Assembly (NCBI RefSeq): GCF_040869045.1
Contig: NC_090322.1
Span: 171,754,672-171,818,671 of the forward strand
From: Eurosta solidaginis
Lineage: Eukaryota; Arthropoda; Insecta; Diptera; Tephritidae
Length of the DNA: 64,000 nucleotides
Direction: 5' to 3'
In this document: in pieces, positions 22,397-33,204 of the stretch
Numbering within the stretch: position 1 is the stretch's first letter
Layout: the number at the start of each line of letters is the position of its first letter
Position numbers and translations under genes: made by a program
The notes under the pieces: generated by a model
Seen by the model: only the letters and a program-made list of their open reading frames with translations
What the model was told of the DNA's origin: nothing
The model's database searches: none

Positions 22397-23122
22397 CTAC
22401 TGGCGTACCAAGCAGACGCTGTCCTGCCCGAAAATTAGGTGTTTCCACGTTTGATAAGTGTATCTCTTATCCACCTATCACTTTCCATACCATCCTTGTC
22501 TACTTTTCCTTCCTTCTCTTATTCCTTTTATCTGTGTATCCCGCTCCCAATCCTAATTACGCACCCACTCCCACTCTCATTCACTATCCCACTTCCACTA
22601 GTATTGCACAATAATTTAAGCCACTTCTACTCTTACTCTCTGTACTACTCCGACACTCACACCCAACACCACTCCCACTCAAAGTTCAACGCCAAGTCCC
22701 ATTTCCACACGCAGTACACTCTCACTCACACTCTCACTTCTACTCCCATCTTCTATTTATTTACTGTGAATATATGACCAAACCAATTTTGTGTCGTATT
22801 CAAAAACCAAAATTACAAGTAGTGCTTACCGAGTTGTTGAATCCATTTCGAGTTAGTTTTTGGTGTCAGTTGCACCGGGATGATTTTGGTTTTTTTTTGG
22901 ATTATTATTCGGGATCAATTAACACAATTGCAAAACTACTTCAGATTTGATTTTAGCAGCGATTCGGGACTATTTCAAAACTCCAGGCTCGTTTTCTGGA
23001 TAATTTCTGGACTACATCATTACTGCTTCAGTGCCACTTCGAGATCATTTTAGGATTATTTTCACATCATGCTAAGGCAGATAAATTTGCTTAAGAAGCT
23101 TTTCATGGCTGAATTACACTGT
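22397..23122 (-). mobile_element. Diverged Helitron-like segment (duplicated at 42237)
   Basis: The start CTACTGGCGTACCAAGCAGA with a GCAG...CTGC hairpin resembles the Helitron D start (CTAG...CCCGGCAGACG). C/T-rich CTCACAC/CACTCCCAC text follows to ~22750. From 22648 on, the sequence is duplicated at 42237-42708. The 112-codon frame at 22439-22777 is low-complexity. Family assignment is tentative; the CTRR end is eroded. Confidence 0.45.
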
Positions 23123-23124
23123 TT

Positions 23125-23515
23125 GTTGTTCTTGTTGTTTTAGCGATAACAACACTCTCGAAGGCCTTGGGGAGTTTTATCAATGTTTATGGTCATTTGC
23201 CGGATGCAGATCCGGTACGTTGCGGTAACAAGCACCATTATGGCACCAGCCCGACCATGTCGGGAACGATTTAGTATACCACATGAAACCTTTAAGGCCA
23301 TCCGACCCTCCCAACCCCCAGATCCATGAGGAACTCGGGTCGCCAGAGCCTCGGCTGTTAAAGTAACAGGATTCGCAACGGGCAGGTGAAGTTAACAATT
23401 GGGTTGGAGAAGCTATATTTTACGTTGGCAACACCTTGTAGTCGCCTCTTACAACAAGCATACCTGCCGTGGGTATATTCTAAGCCCCCTAATCCTTTGG
23501 GGGGGCTGAAATACA
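23125..23515 (-). mobile_element. (CAA)n-tailed retroposon
   Basis: TTGTTGTTCTTGTTGTTTTA, CCGAAGGCCTTGGGGAG-type text, GATCCGGTACGTTGCGGTAA, CGGGTCGCCAGAGCCTCGGC, GGGTTGGAGAAGCTATATTT, ACAACAAGCATACCTGCCGT and GGGTATATTCTAAGCCCCCT, a nearly full-length copy. It sits at the same junction with the upstream segment as the copy at 42709-42975. Confidence 0.75.
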
Positions 23516-23855
23516 CTCGAGGTGCTTCTCAAATAATTGCTAGGAGCTATCTGGTTTTAGAGCAATGTTCCTTGTTATTTTAATGTGTCTGATCTCATCA
23601 TTTAAATCAGGAACCATTGTTGGTTAGGCCAGCACAGTATCACACGACTAGTATTACAAGTCACAGTAAGTCTATGTCTTTGATGAGATGCCTAGTGTAT
23701 CATAATTGCTGCCAGCACAGCAACCACATGTTCGTGGACTAAAAAACTTTCCTAAAATTTTAAAACATCTCTTCACCTTTTCCGTTTTTTCATTATTTCA
23801 GGGTTACGTTGTATAATTCTTAATTTTTAAGAATCAAAAACAAAAAGACTACCCA
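23516..23855. other. Unassigned interval
   Basis: No gene or repeat seen. Confidence 0.3.
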
Positions 23856-23857
23856 TA

Positions 23858-24012
23858 GGTTTAGCTAGATTTGGGTTGTTCTTTGTCGGATGTGGACCGT
23901 GTACGCTACGGTAGAAGCCCAACACCTGAGGCAGCTATTTTGTTGGCCCCGTCGAAACTTGTGATATGTGGCTTTTAGTCGCCTCTTGGGACAAACATGC
24001 AGTCCTAACAAT
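23858..24012 (-). mobile_element. (CAA)n-retroposon, decayed relic
   Basis: TCGGATGTGGACCGTGTACG, CAACACCTGAGGCAGC, TTGGCCCCGTCGAAAC and TTTTAGTCGCCTCTTGGGAC follow the family's order with many changes. Confidence 0.4.
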
Positions 24013-25365
24013 ATTTTACTACGTCTTAGTCGCATTCAGCTCTGCCTGTAGCTTCTCTAAAGCTGCTGATTTTTTGTCACCCTTTCCGGCCTTTTCCAGA
24101 GCAATTTTTTGAAATATCCGTGTCCAGAGAACATTTGAGTAACATAGAAACTTACTTCACCAAACTTCTAATGATGCATCTTGTAGCATCTGTGATCAGT
24201 ATCCTGTGCTCATCGTCCTCGTTGTTCATTTAGCATGCTTCGCAACAGAATGTATACACTCCTACCCTACTTCCTTGTCTACCGCCTTCTTGCTTGGTCG
24301 ATAGATCGATAGGTAGATTTTACCGACGATTATGGTCCTGATACGGTTCTCTAAGCGGACGCTAATCGCAGAGCAGCTGTACGATGAAGGGACTTTAGAC
24401 TCTTGCAGCTATTATTTATCTTCAACAATTTCCTGTCATGTCCCATCATGTTTGCCACCCCACTCTATGCTACTGTCAAATTACCCCTTCATGCTCTACA
24501 AAGTAATTCACACTTTAAACCTAACCAGTAAATATTTACTTGATTTGAAAAAATGACAAGAATATTATTGAAAAGCATTCATATTTCAATCACGTAAGTA
24601 ATTTACAACAGCACGAGTGCATTTCAATTACAATCTTTGTGGAGCACACGGACACATTTTTGGGTAGACAAAGTACAAGCGATCAACTGGCTATTCATCA
24701 CAAGAAGATATGCATAGACTCAAAGATAACTCAACGGACTCTGTGGCAGACAAATCAATAGATACTAGCAAGTGATTATATAAGAGAATGACGTGTAAAA
24801 TAGAAAAAATCGTTCACAACGACCATATCCTTGACCCCAAGCAAATGATAATCAGAGAGTTCGTAACAATACGCAAAATAAAGGAAACGAAAGCAATGAT
24901 TCATCGAAGACTGTAGTGCATCTAAGAAAAAGTTGCAAAAAAAGCATAAATTCAATAGCATGAATGACGACAAGCACTGACAATAACGTCAAAAACAATA
25001 AACAACTGAACATCATCAACAGTCGATTAAAAAGCATTCAATATGACAACTGTCTCGGACAGTAAGTCGTTTGGTTTGGCAACATTGGCAGCAAATGTAT
25101 GGGGTAGAAATGAACATCAGCATATGTACGTAGATGAGAAGGAGGTGAGGACGAATGATGAGACGTTAGTACTACCAAAGTGTGTTTTCCATGAATTTAA
25201 TCAATATCTCGTTAGCAATTCTGATGGGGTTATAAACTCATTCACAAAAATTTTCGAAACTCATATTTATTAGGTTCCCATAAAAATGTCTTGAGGAATA
25301 TTGCATCCTTTGCACCGATGAGGATCTTGCAGCCACAATAAAGGTGGAAGGTTAGCGCAAGAACG
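24013..25365. other. Unassigned interval
   Basis: No recognisable gene. A 76-codon plus-strand frame at 25043-25273 has protein-like composition (MTTVSDSKSF...), but I recognise no family and it lies just upstream of LINE debris, so it may be unrecognised LINE sequence. Confidence 0.3.
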
Positions 25366-25369
25366 CGGA

Positions 25370-25732
25370 AACGGCTGATGAGTCGATACACGTGTACCTC
25401 GATGGTGTCAAACTAATGGAGGCACCGGTATTAAATAGACCCTACAAGCTTTCAGATCGATGTAGTGTTTTTTAGGCGAAAGGAAGAGTTTGGGTCCTGC
25501 TTGCGTTCAGCCAGTAGAAATAATGGGGCAAAACAGCTTCAACTACATCGCGTCAACGTTTGTGGTGAGAGCTAAGCAACAATTGAGGCAATCCTATCAT
25601 ATAGCAAAATATTTCGAAAAGTGCCTAAAAGTATGAGCTTAAATTATCCCTATACTTATACAGGGATAAACATACATCTACATAGGGTCCCCGGGCATTG
25701 GAAGGTAGATGGAAACGAAAAAGCGAATGGTT
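25370..25732 (+). pseudogene. LINE RNase H remnant
   Basis: Frame-shifted islands read ESIHVYLDGVKLM (H-x-YTDGSKM in intact relatives), PYKLSDRCSVF (PYKLPDxCSVFQAE) and HRVPGHWKVDGNEKANG (WVPGHxxIxGNExAD). The D and E residues and the last motif of the RNase H fold can be placed. Stops break every frame. It runs directly into a minisatellite. Confidence 0.55.
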
Positions 25733-25734
25733 TC

Positions 25735-26325
25735 AAAAAGTAACCGGCTCAATAAAAAGAAGCGGATACTTTTAAATAGCCGGCATTTAAAGAGTAATCG
25801 GTTCCAAAAGAATACACAGCTTTCAAAGAGTAACCCGTTCCAAAAAAGTAACCAGCTGTCAAAGTGTAACCGGTTCCAAAAAAGTAACCGGCTCCAGAAA
25901 CGTAAAAGCCTCAAAAACGTCACCGGTTCTAAAAGGTGACCGGTTCAAAAACACCGGATCCTAAAGCGTGACCATTTCTGAAAAGTAAATATTTGCAAGA
26001 AAGTAATCGGTCGTAATAAACGTAATATAGTAATCGGTTGAAAGAAGTTACCTTTTACAAAAAAGTAACTCTTTGCAAAAAAGTACCCGATTCCAAAAAG
26101 GACCCGGTTCTATGAAAGACACCGGTTCCTAAAAGTAGCGTATTAACAGTGAGTAACCGATTTCTAAAATGTAACGGAATGTAATCGATTTCAAACGAGT
26201 TGCCGCTTCCAAAAGAGAAACCGGTTGTGAGAAAGTAAGCACTTCCATAAAGTTAGCGGTTATAATAAACACAAACAGTTGCAAAAAGCAGCCGGTGGCA
26301 GAAAAGTAACCGGTGCCAACATTTT
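25735..26325 (+). repeat. Degenerate minisatellite, 17-18-bp unit GTAACCGGTTCCAAAAAA
   Basis: Over 30 imperfect units such as GTAACCCGTTCCAAAAAA and GTAACCGGCTCCAGAAAC run for about 590 bp. The core AACCGGTT is palindromic. Units are better conserved in the first third. Apparent frames on both strands (25678-25939) are repeat translations. No reversed arm was seen. Confidence 0.8.
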
Positions 26326-26329
26326 GATG

Positions 26330-27090
26330 TCTTTTTTACATACACTTGTTTTGTTGAGTAGAAACAACTTGGCCTGTCGTTGCCCTTAGCAATCAATCAA
26401 GTGTCGTCTCTACTTTTTTTTCCAGTAACTCATGACTTCTTTTTTGTGAGCTTTGCTAACCTTTCAAAGGCTATGAACCATAATATGCTGTTGTAACATC
26501 CTGCTAGGTAAGGTTGTCTGCCTCTTCCTAATAAACCCATGCTTCTAGCTCATCTCTACTAGCTACGCAAGACTGATAGATACGCCTCAAGGTCAAATCT
26601 TGATGTAGTTATTATTTACCGTAACCTATTTTTGTTATCGATTTATTGAATTTTGGTTCATAGTTATCGGCTCGCGTTGTATGATTATGCAATTTTGATC
26701 CATAAGCGAGTCAAACGTCTATGTTAAGCTCAGTGTATAAATTCCCAAATCACACCGATCAAAGGGGACACCCAAAGTTTCGTGAGATTCTGAGTATAGG
26801 GGCTATTGCAACACACAGTTGCAGATTAGGATTCTCTATGAACTTTTTCACAATCTTCATATGTTCTGCCATATTTCCTATCTTAGCCGCAGGAATATGT
26901 TAAAGTTTTCAAGCACCATTTGTGGAATCTCCACCACTATAAAAATGTCTTGTTCATTTGCTATCGGTAGCTCCAACATGAGCAATTCACGTTAGAGCTC
27001 TGTTCAGTGTCACCACTAGGAGCTTTCTTCAGTTGAAAAATTGATTTTGGTGCCACTGTAATGTGGTTCTAACACATACAATGTTTTTAT
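26330..27090. other. Unassigned interval with a small TTATCG relic
   Basis: TTGTTATCGATTTATTG and AGTTATCGGCTCG near 26630-26680 look like a stray piece of the TTATCG family. Otherwise nothing supported. Confidence 0.3.
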
Positions 27091-27093
27091 TTA

Positions 27094-27205
27094 TTGATTT
27101 TCCGACAGGTTGGATAATTGATGTGTATTGGAACGATTTTCCGTCATCCCTTGTCATTTTTGGTATGGAGACAAACCGGTTTCGGCCTTGTACCATCGTT
27201 ACAGT
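27094..27205 (-). mobile_element. PLE 3' fragment
   Basis: Aligns over ~110 bp with 36883-36991, the 3' side of the PLE ORF: TTGATTTTCCGACAGG, GGAACGATTTTCCGTCATCC and GAGACAAACCGGTTTCGGC. The hammerhead-like core is damaged here: CTGACGA has become CTGTAACGA and the left strand of stem I is lost. No coding part. Confidence 0.65.
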
Positions 27206-27209
27206 TCTT

Positions 27210-27700
27210 CAATGGGTAAAACACATCAGTACAGTTACACAAATACGCCAATATTGTTTCAGTTGTCCGTCTAAGCTCCAGACACATTTCTTTCTCCTTA
27301 GCATGGTCACCATCAAGCAAATAATTTTAGGCTTATGTCATTGTCCTTGTCGGGCTTTAATTAGGACTTCAATACTATAACTTATGATTATCTCATTAGC
27401 TTTGTGTAGTTGTGCGATTAATTAAAAAACCATATCTAATTTGTGCTAAATCGTACGTCCGTCGTTTGCCCATCGTTTCTCCATGTTTTTCTAAGAAAAG
27501 TTTTCGTCTATCTACGTTTTGTTAAAAAGTTATAAAATTGTTTGTTTTATATATAATTTTTTACCAAAAGGTAGACCAACGAATGAGATATGGGTTTTTT
27601 CAATTAATCGCACATATAGGTGCCAACTACACAAAGCTTATCTCATACCTACAACAGCCAGTTCCTAGTCGCGTAAAAACTTGGATCTCACCATATCAAG
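27210..27700. other. Unassigned interval
   Basis: No supported gene. The 105-codon frame at 27063-27380 overlaps the PLE fragment in the wrong orientation and is not coding. Confidence 0.3.
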
Positions 27701-27705
27701 ATTTG

Positions 27706-27880
27706 TTATTTCAGTTTAATCATCGTAAATGAGGGACTTATTGGGCATATAGATGAAGCAACTCTGCCGTAGGCTTTGCACATGCTTTTAGAAATTCTGC
27801 AGCCCCGTGCTTTTGTCCACGGCTTTTTTGCTGTAAGAGCGGCTGTAAGTTTACTGGTAATATTCAGTTTTGTATTATGT
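27706..27880 (-). pseudogene. LINE RNase H/C-terminal fragment
   Basis: The minus strand reads KPWTKARGCRISKSMCKAYG, aligning with EPWNQARGCKVLKIMCRSFN at about 11060-11120. Only this block is recognisable. Probably the same LINE family in the opposite orientation. Confidence 0.5.
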
Positions 27881-27884
27881 TTAT

Positions 27885-28390
27885 CAAGATGAACGTACAA
27901 GATGAACGAACTTTAAACAAAAAACAATTTAATCTCTCAAGCGTACTTAATTGATGGCTCTACTAGAAAAGTGAAGTTTCATACAAAAACAAAACAAATA
28001 TTAGCAATACTTGTATCATAACTTTTAACAATATACTGGATGCAATTTAACGACTTTTAAGTGATTGATGACGTCCGGCATGAATTTTCTTTCTCTTTTT
28101 CTGGTGATTTATTTCGTTACATCTTAATGTAGTCTTAATAGATTTGCTGGCATTCTTATCTAAGAAGCCATTTAGCATATTCCGCAAATACATACATACG
28201 TTGTATGTATGCGTCTTCAGTTGTTGTTGTAAAGCACTTTCGAAAGTTGATTTTGCATACGAAAAATATTTTGCTAAATACTTTTTCTAGGGAAGCGGAA
28301 CAACTTTTTCGCTGATAAAAATTCAGCTAAACTTCCTGTTTTTGTTTATTTTGTGCATAGATTCATATGTACTTACAACATAAAGCCATA
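27885..28390. other. Unassigned interval
   Basis: AT-rich; no structure seen. Confidence 0.3.
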
Positions 28391-28672
28391 AGTATACACA
28401 GCAGCGAACAGAAAAACTGCAGCGGAAATTTTTATTAAATTTCGTCAATTAAATTCTTCCCGTTTTTATTTTCGATATTTTTAGAAAAAACTTCAGTAAA
28501 AATTGTAACTAAAACTATCCAATCTAATCTCAAAAATGTTCTCTAAAACACGAGAAAATTTTGAACACTTAATTTGAACTCTAAATATAAGCATGCTCTG
28601 CTACTGCTGCGGCTCAGAACATGAAGAGAGCAGAGCCATAGCACAAATAAAATAATTTAAAAAATATTTTCA

Positions 28673-29093
28673 GGTTAAACGGTAAAAAATACTTACATTA
28701 AGTAATAATAATATTATAGCTAGAAAATAATTAGGTAGGTCCTAAGTACTAGTCATCACACTCTTCATCAATGTAGGGCGTTGATCGGACAAATAAATAA
28801 AAGCGTGGGTCGCGTCAAATTTCTATTGATAGTCAACCGCTCTTATCTTTACAAATAATTTTTTAATATATGTTTAAGTAAGACCAACTGATCCTTAATC
28901 AGGTTATGCTACGCCTTACGTTTTTAGAAATTTCACGCCCCCAACGCTTTCATTAATTTATCTGATCAATGTCCTATATTGATGAGGAGTGTGATGACTA
29001 GTACCTACGACCTACCTAATTATTTTCTAGCTTTTAGTATTATTATTACTTAATGTAAGTATAGCTTTCAATAAAACCGTTTAACTTCAACAT
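28673..29093. mobile_element. Hairpin MITE with ~125-bp arms
   Basis: GGTTAAACGGT...ACTTACATTAAGTAATAATA, GAAAATAATTAGGTAGGTCC and ACTAGTCATCACACTC in the left arm (28674-28800) return reversed in the right arm (28955-29091), which ends ACCGTTTAAC. The central ~150 bp is unpaired. A foldback non-autonomous element; superfamily unknown. Confidence 0.75.
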
Positions 29094-29279
29094 ATTTTAT
29101 AATTATTCTATTTTCAAGTTTTTAGTTTTTATTTAATTTCCTATTATTTCTCATTCTATTTAGTTCATTTAGTGACTCATTATTACAAGGACTCTTTCCT
29201 GACAATTTGTTACAATCTGACTCTTAATACATAATCCTTCCAAAGACTTCACTCGACTCAGCGCCACGTATGCTTGTCC

Positions 29280-29780
29280 CTTCTAGAGCTCGAAAATATT
29301 CTGATGTTACTTCTACCGGACTGTATGTAATATTTATTCCAAATATGAGCCAAATCGGGCCACAAATACGATAATTTTTAAAATATATCGATCCTTGCAC
29401 CACCCATCGAGAATTTTTTTTCACAAAGCAGTTTCTATTTCTTTATGTAATATGTGTTCCTAATATGAGCCAAATTGGATCACAAATACGATTTTTTGAA
29501 ATATCTCGATCCTTGCGCTACCTAGCGGGAAGTTTTTTTCATAAAGCGATTTTTATTTCTGCATGTAATATGTGTTCCAAATATGAGCCAAATTGGACCA
29601 AAAAACGATTTTTCGAAACATATCGATCCATGCGCCACCTTGCGGAGTTTTTTCTTCTTTTTATTGTATTGTCGTCGGGTTCTGAACTACATTCCAAGTT
29701 TCAAGCTTGTAGCTTATCGGGAAGTTACTTAAGTTTCAATTACAAAATTCGCAAAGAACGCCTTCTACACAGTCAAGCGC
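29280..29780 (-). repeat. Tandem repeat with GCGC-TAGG/GGATCGA core (locus 1)
   Basis: About three diverged units, each with ATATCGATCC, GCGC-ACC-AGCGG, GTAATATGTGTTCC and ATATGAGCCAAATTGG, spaced ~110-120 bp. The reverse complement (CGCTAGGTAGCGCAAGGATC) aligns with the units at 43130-43990. The 110-codon frame at 29465-29797 is a repeat translation. Confidence 0.6.
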
Positions 29781-30399
29781 TAAATAAAACCGTTTAAAAG
29801 GTGAAAGCATTTCCTAGGCTCTCAGATAAAGCTTTGCACGATAATGCCCAACAGAGCAAAAAGCATTAAATCTATTTGTTGATATCGCTCCGCTACAAAA
29901 AGCATATAATCCGAGCTGTATTCTAATCTTTGCTCCGCTTTAAAACACAACGTAGCTCGTAGCAGAGCCTAAGAAATGCTATTACTATTTTGTGATACGG
30001 CTCTGCTCTATGCTCTGTTTATGTTCAAAACCAGAGCAAAAGCAAAAAACACTTCAGAGTAGCATAGCATTTTCAATCACTGAGTACAATTTAAAGATCT
30101 CTCCAAATTCGTAGGTTTTTTTGAAATTTTTTCCCAAAGGCTGTTTTGGATTTTGCTTCATATAAATCGTGTACATACATTTCCTATATGAAAGAAGATC
30201 TGAAAAAACCAACAAAAAAAATCAAAAACTCAAAATCAAAGCTTTGATAAAATTTTTTCGAAAACGCTTTGAAATTTTTTTACACAATTCCAGGTGCCAA
30301 ATTCATAGAAGTTTATTCTTAAAATATTTAAAATAAGAAAATGAGTGTAATAGATAAAAAATTCTACTGCTATTTTTCTGTTCGCTGCTGTAGATATTC

Positions 30400-31055
30400 G
30401 AATCTATAACATAAACATTGTTCCATAGATGGATCATTGTGTCTGTTGATTTAAAAGCACAGCAGAATGGAGAAAAAATATAATGTCCGTTCGATCTTTA
30501 TTAAAGTTTGAGTGCGCGAATAAACTTAGCTCGCAATTTTACGTACGCATTCAACACCTCATATTACAAAGGTCTATTATATAGGCTATATAATGCTATT
30601 TTTGAAAAGTCAAGTGAAAACCTTTGCGAGGTATAGTAGCCACACCTCTATAAATTTGAGTATGCTCATATGAAAATGTGACCATAATTGTTCTACATCA
30701 AAATGGCAAAGGAGTGGCACAGGTATCAGACCTCTAAGCAGCAAGTAAGGTAGGTCTTAGAGCATGTTAGGAAGGTTCTAAGAAACTTGTAGTATTTGCC
30801 AAGAGTATATACGTGTCTTATATAGCAAATCTGCGTAGCATAATTTGTTGTTGGGTTTGAAATGACATAAGTAAAGCAAAATATATGGTATGATTACAAT
30901 TTGCTGAGTAGTTCTTTTTTGGAAAGCCACACAAATATAGAGGCTATCAATGAATTGTATAACGGGATCCCATAAAATAATCCCGGCGGCTGCATTTTAT
31001 CCACATCCCCTTCTAGAGCAAATGTAACGAGACTTTGTTATCCATATGTTATAGA
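30400..31055. other. Unassigned interval
   Basis: No gene or repeat supported. Confidence 0.3.
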
Positions 31056-31059
31056 GAAG

Positions 31060-31540
31060 ACGAGTAATCGATTTGTTGTCGAAAGGTTAAAAATGTGCTA
31101 TCGATGAACTTTCGACATTTTTTCAACGATTCGGCGGCTGGCTATCGAAAAGTTATAAATATTTTATTGCGAAGTTTTCGACTTGGTTTTGAAAAATTAT
31201 CGAAAAGTTGCCGATTTTTTATTGGAGTGTTAGCAATTTGTTGTCGGCGTGTTGTCGAAGAATACGATTTTTTTTCGAAAAGATCGATTTTTTAATAAAA
31301 AGTTATGGATTTATTGTCGAAGTGTTACCAAAGTATTATCGGCGTATTTTCCATTTACTATCGGAAACTTATCGGTTTGTCATAAAACGTTTTAACTTCA
31401 ATATATATTGGATGACACATACCGTCAGTAACGAGCGGATAAGAAATCAATAAGAAGCCGCTTAATCAGCGATAACATGCTGATAAAAATCTCGATGGTG
31501 ATTTCGCTATCGCTAATAAGCCGATATTATAGCATTAACC
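31060..31540 (+). repeat. TTATCG foldback element, copy B (array and reversed arm)
   Basis: TTATCGAAAAG-type words run from ~31065 to 31380, then reversed GCGATAACATGC and GCTAATAAGCCGATATTA to ~31540. The conserved tail of the family reappears only at ~32550, about 1 kb further on. A Jockey 3' end and another tandem repeat lie in that gap. Two overlapping frames (31095-31453) are repeat shadows. Confidence 0.7.
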
Positions 31541-31680
31541 CGTTGTTGTTGTTGTAGTAGTGCCTCGCCCCCATCAAATAGATGCGACCACTCACAAATT
31601 GTCATCAATATCCTCTAAAGGGAGTTCAAGAAAACATGCGGTTTCAACAGGGGTGGACTAGAAAGAGAGGGGTATCGTAT
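31541..31680 (-). mobile_element. Jockey-like LINE 3' end, short
   Basis: The minus strand reads TCCACCCCTGTTGAAACCGC, TCCCTTTAGAGGATATTGAT, GGTCGCATCTATTTGATGGG and then ACTACTACAACAACAACAAC, the same ORF end and 3' UTR as 5278-5408. A 5'-truncated insertion. Confidence 0.65.
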
Positions 31681-31849
31681 CGGTGGTAGGAAATAAATTA
31701 TTTGTGATTAAACATTATTTTTAAATTTTTAGTTCAGTTAGCTATAAAAGGTTTGCTTTTTTTTAGTTTTTCCTAACTGTTATTTATTTTTTAGTTTTTT
31801 AGTTCTTGTCTTTGTGCTGGTCTCAATTCTTTAAAAATAGGGTTATGGC

Positions 31850-32400
31850 CTTTTCCACGAAATAGCCACATGGTCAAACGGAAATTTCCCAAAAAGACAT
31901 TACACCAAATTGGTAAATGTCACAAAGTCCGTTGGCTTATAGCCAATTCGCCTTACGACGAATTCATATGCCCATAAGCTAAGTTGGCCTTATGTCGGTT
32001 GACTTTTTGTCACCCCACCATCAAATTATTGCATCGGTCCTTGATACATGTGCAAAGTTAAAATTGAGCTTATGGTCATTTGAGGTGGCCTTATTTCCGT
32101 TGACTTTATGTCACTCCAACATTAAATGGATTGCATTGTTATTGGCCCTTGATCATGTGTAGGGTTTTCGATTGAACTTAATGCCGTTTAAAATGTTCAT
32201 TTGGCCAATTGACCTTATGTCCGTTAAATTTAAGTCACGGTCTTTGGTACAGTGCGCAAAGTTAAAATTGACCTTATGGCCATTTGAAGTGGTCATAAAA
32301 TAAAGCCAACCGACCTAGTGTCCGTTGACCTTATGTCACCTCATCATTAAATTATTGCATTGTCATCGGTTTTTGATAAGTGTGCATAGTTTGAATGAAA
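31850..32400. repeat. ~100-125-bp degenerate tandem repeat
   Basis: GTTGACTTTTTGTCACCCC (31998), GTTGACTTTATGTCACTCC (32099), GTTAAATTTAAGTCACGG (32223) and GTTGACCTTATGTCACCTC (32323), each followed by ATTAAAT-ATTGCAT and preceded by GGCCTTATGTCCGT. Spacing 100-124 bp. Lies between the two parts of TTATCG copy B. Confidence 0.65.
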
Positions 32401-32549
32401 TATGTTCGTTCAAAGCAAGTCAAAATCGAGTCTAAAGGATTCGGTTACAAACAAACAAACAAAGATACAGATGAAGCTAATGTTATGGTGTTAAAAACCA
32501 CCAAAGCTATTACCAAACAGCCAAAAACAGTTTCTTTCTGGTAAAACTA

Positions 32550-32670
32550 CTTCTGTTCTGGTTTTATTTCAACCTTTAGGGGAACTCTAGCTAATTTAAA
32601 AACATTAGTTTTCAAGACACGACTATCAAACTTCACGAGTACTTAGTACTCACGGGTCAACCTTTCATCT
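32550..32670 (+). repeat. Conserved tail of TTATCG element, copy B
   Basis: GGGGAACTCTAGCTAATTTA, AAAACATTAGTTTTCAAGAC and AACTTCACGAGTACTTAGTA then CTCACG match the tails at ~895-1010, 49985-50115 and 52590-52690. GAGTACTTAGTACTC is palindromic. Confidence 0.65.
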
Positions 32671-32791
32671 ACTTTAACCAGCACCTACATATATGTTTTT
32701 ATATTAACAACCACATCACGACCTAGAAATTAAAATTTTAATTGAAAATAATTTTTATATATTTTTGATAAAACACTTCTTATCAATTATT

Positions 32792-33200
32792 GGTCGTTGT
32801 TGTTGTAGCGAGAAGAGCACTTGGGGAGTGCTATCGATGTTGATGGTCCTTTGACGGATGCAGATCCAGTACGTTCCGGTAACAAGCACCATAAATGGAC
32901 TAGCCGGACCATCTCGGGAACGATTTGGTATGACCACTTTCTAAGCCATACCACCCTCTCACCCCCTAGATCCATCAGGAGTTCGGGGTCGCCAGAGCTT
33001 CGGCTGTTAATGAGACAGGATTTGCCACGGGTAGGTGAAGTTGGCAATTGGGTTGGAGAAGCTATATATTGCATTGACAACGCCTTTGATAGGGTTGCGT
33101 TACACAATCCCTTGAATGAATTTGGTATTTGAGTCGCCTCTTTCGGCAGGCATACCTAAGGCCAGGTATATTCTAAGCCCCCTAAACCACTGGGGCGATA
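32792..33200 (-). mobile_element. (CAA)n-tailed retroposon, near full length
   Basis: Runs from TTGTTGTTGTAGCGAGAAGA through GCAGATCCAGTACGTTCCGG, ACCATCTCGGGAACGATTTG, GGGGTCGCCAGAGCTTCGGC, TTGGGTTGGAGAAGCTATAT, GAGTCGCCTCTTTCGGCAGG and GTATATTCTAAGCCCCCTAA. The best reference copy here, ~410 bp. Its two ~100-codon frames on opposite strands are chance frames. Confidence 0.75.
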
Positions 33201-33204
33201 ATTC

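Larger units (their letters stand above)
28396..30397. mobile_element. Putative 2-kb TIR DNA transposon, non-coding
   Basis: The left end ACAGCAGCGAACAGAAAAA (~28398) recurs as an exact reverse complement at ~30378-30396 (TTTTTCTGTTCGCTGCTGT). The inverted similarity extends about 20 bp further inward (GCAG..GAAATTTTTAT). The interior holds a hairpin MITE (28673-29093), a tandem repeat (29280-29780) and GCTCTGCT/AGAGCA-rich text. No transposase and no clear target-site duplication, so the superfamily is open. Confidence 0.5.
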
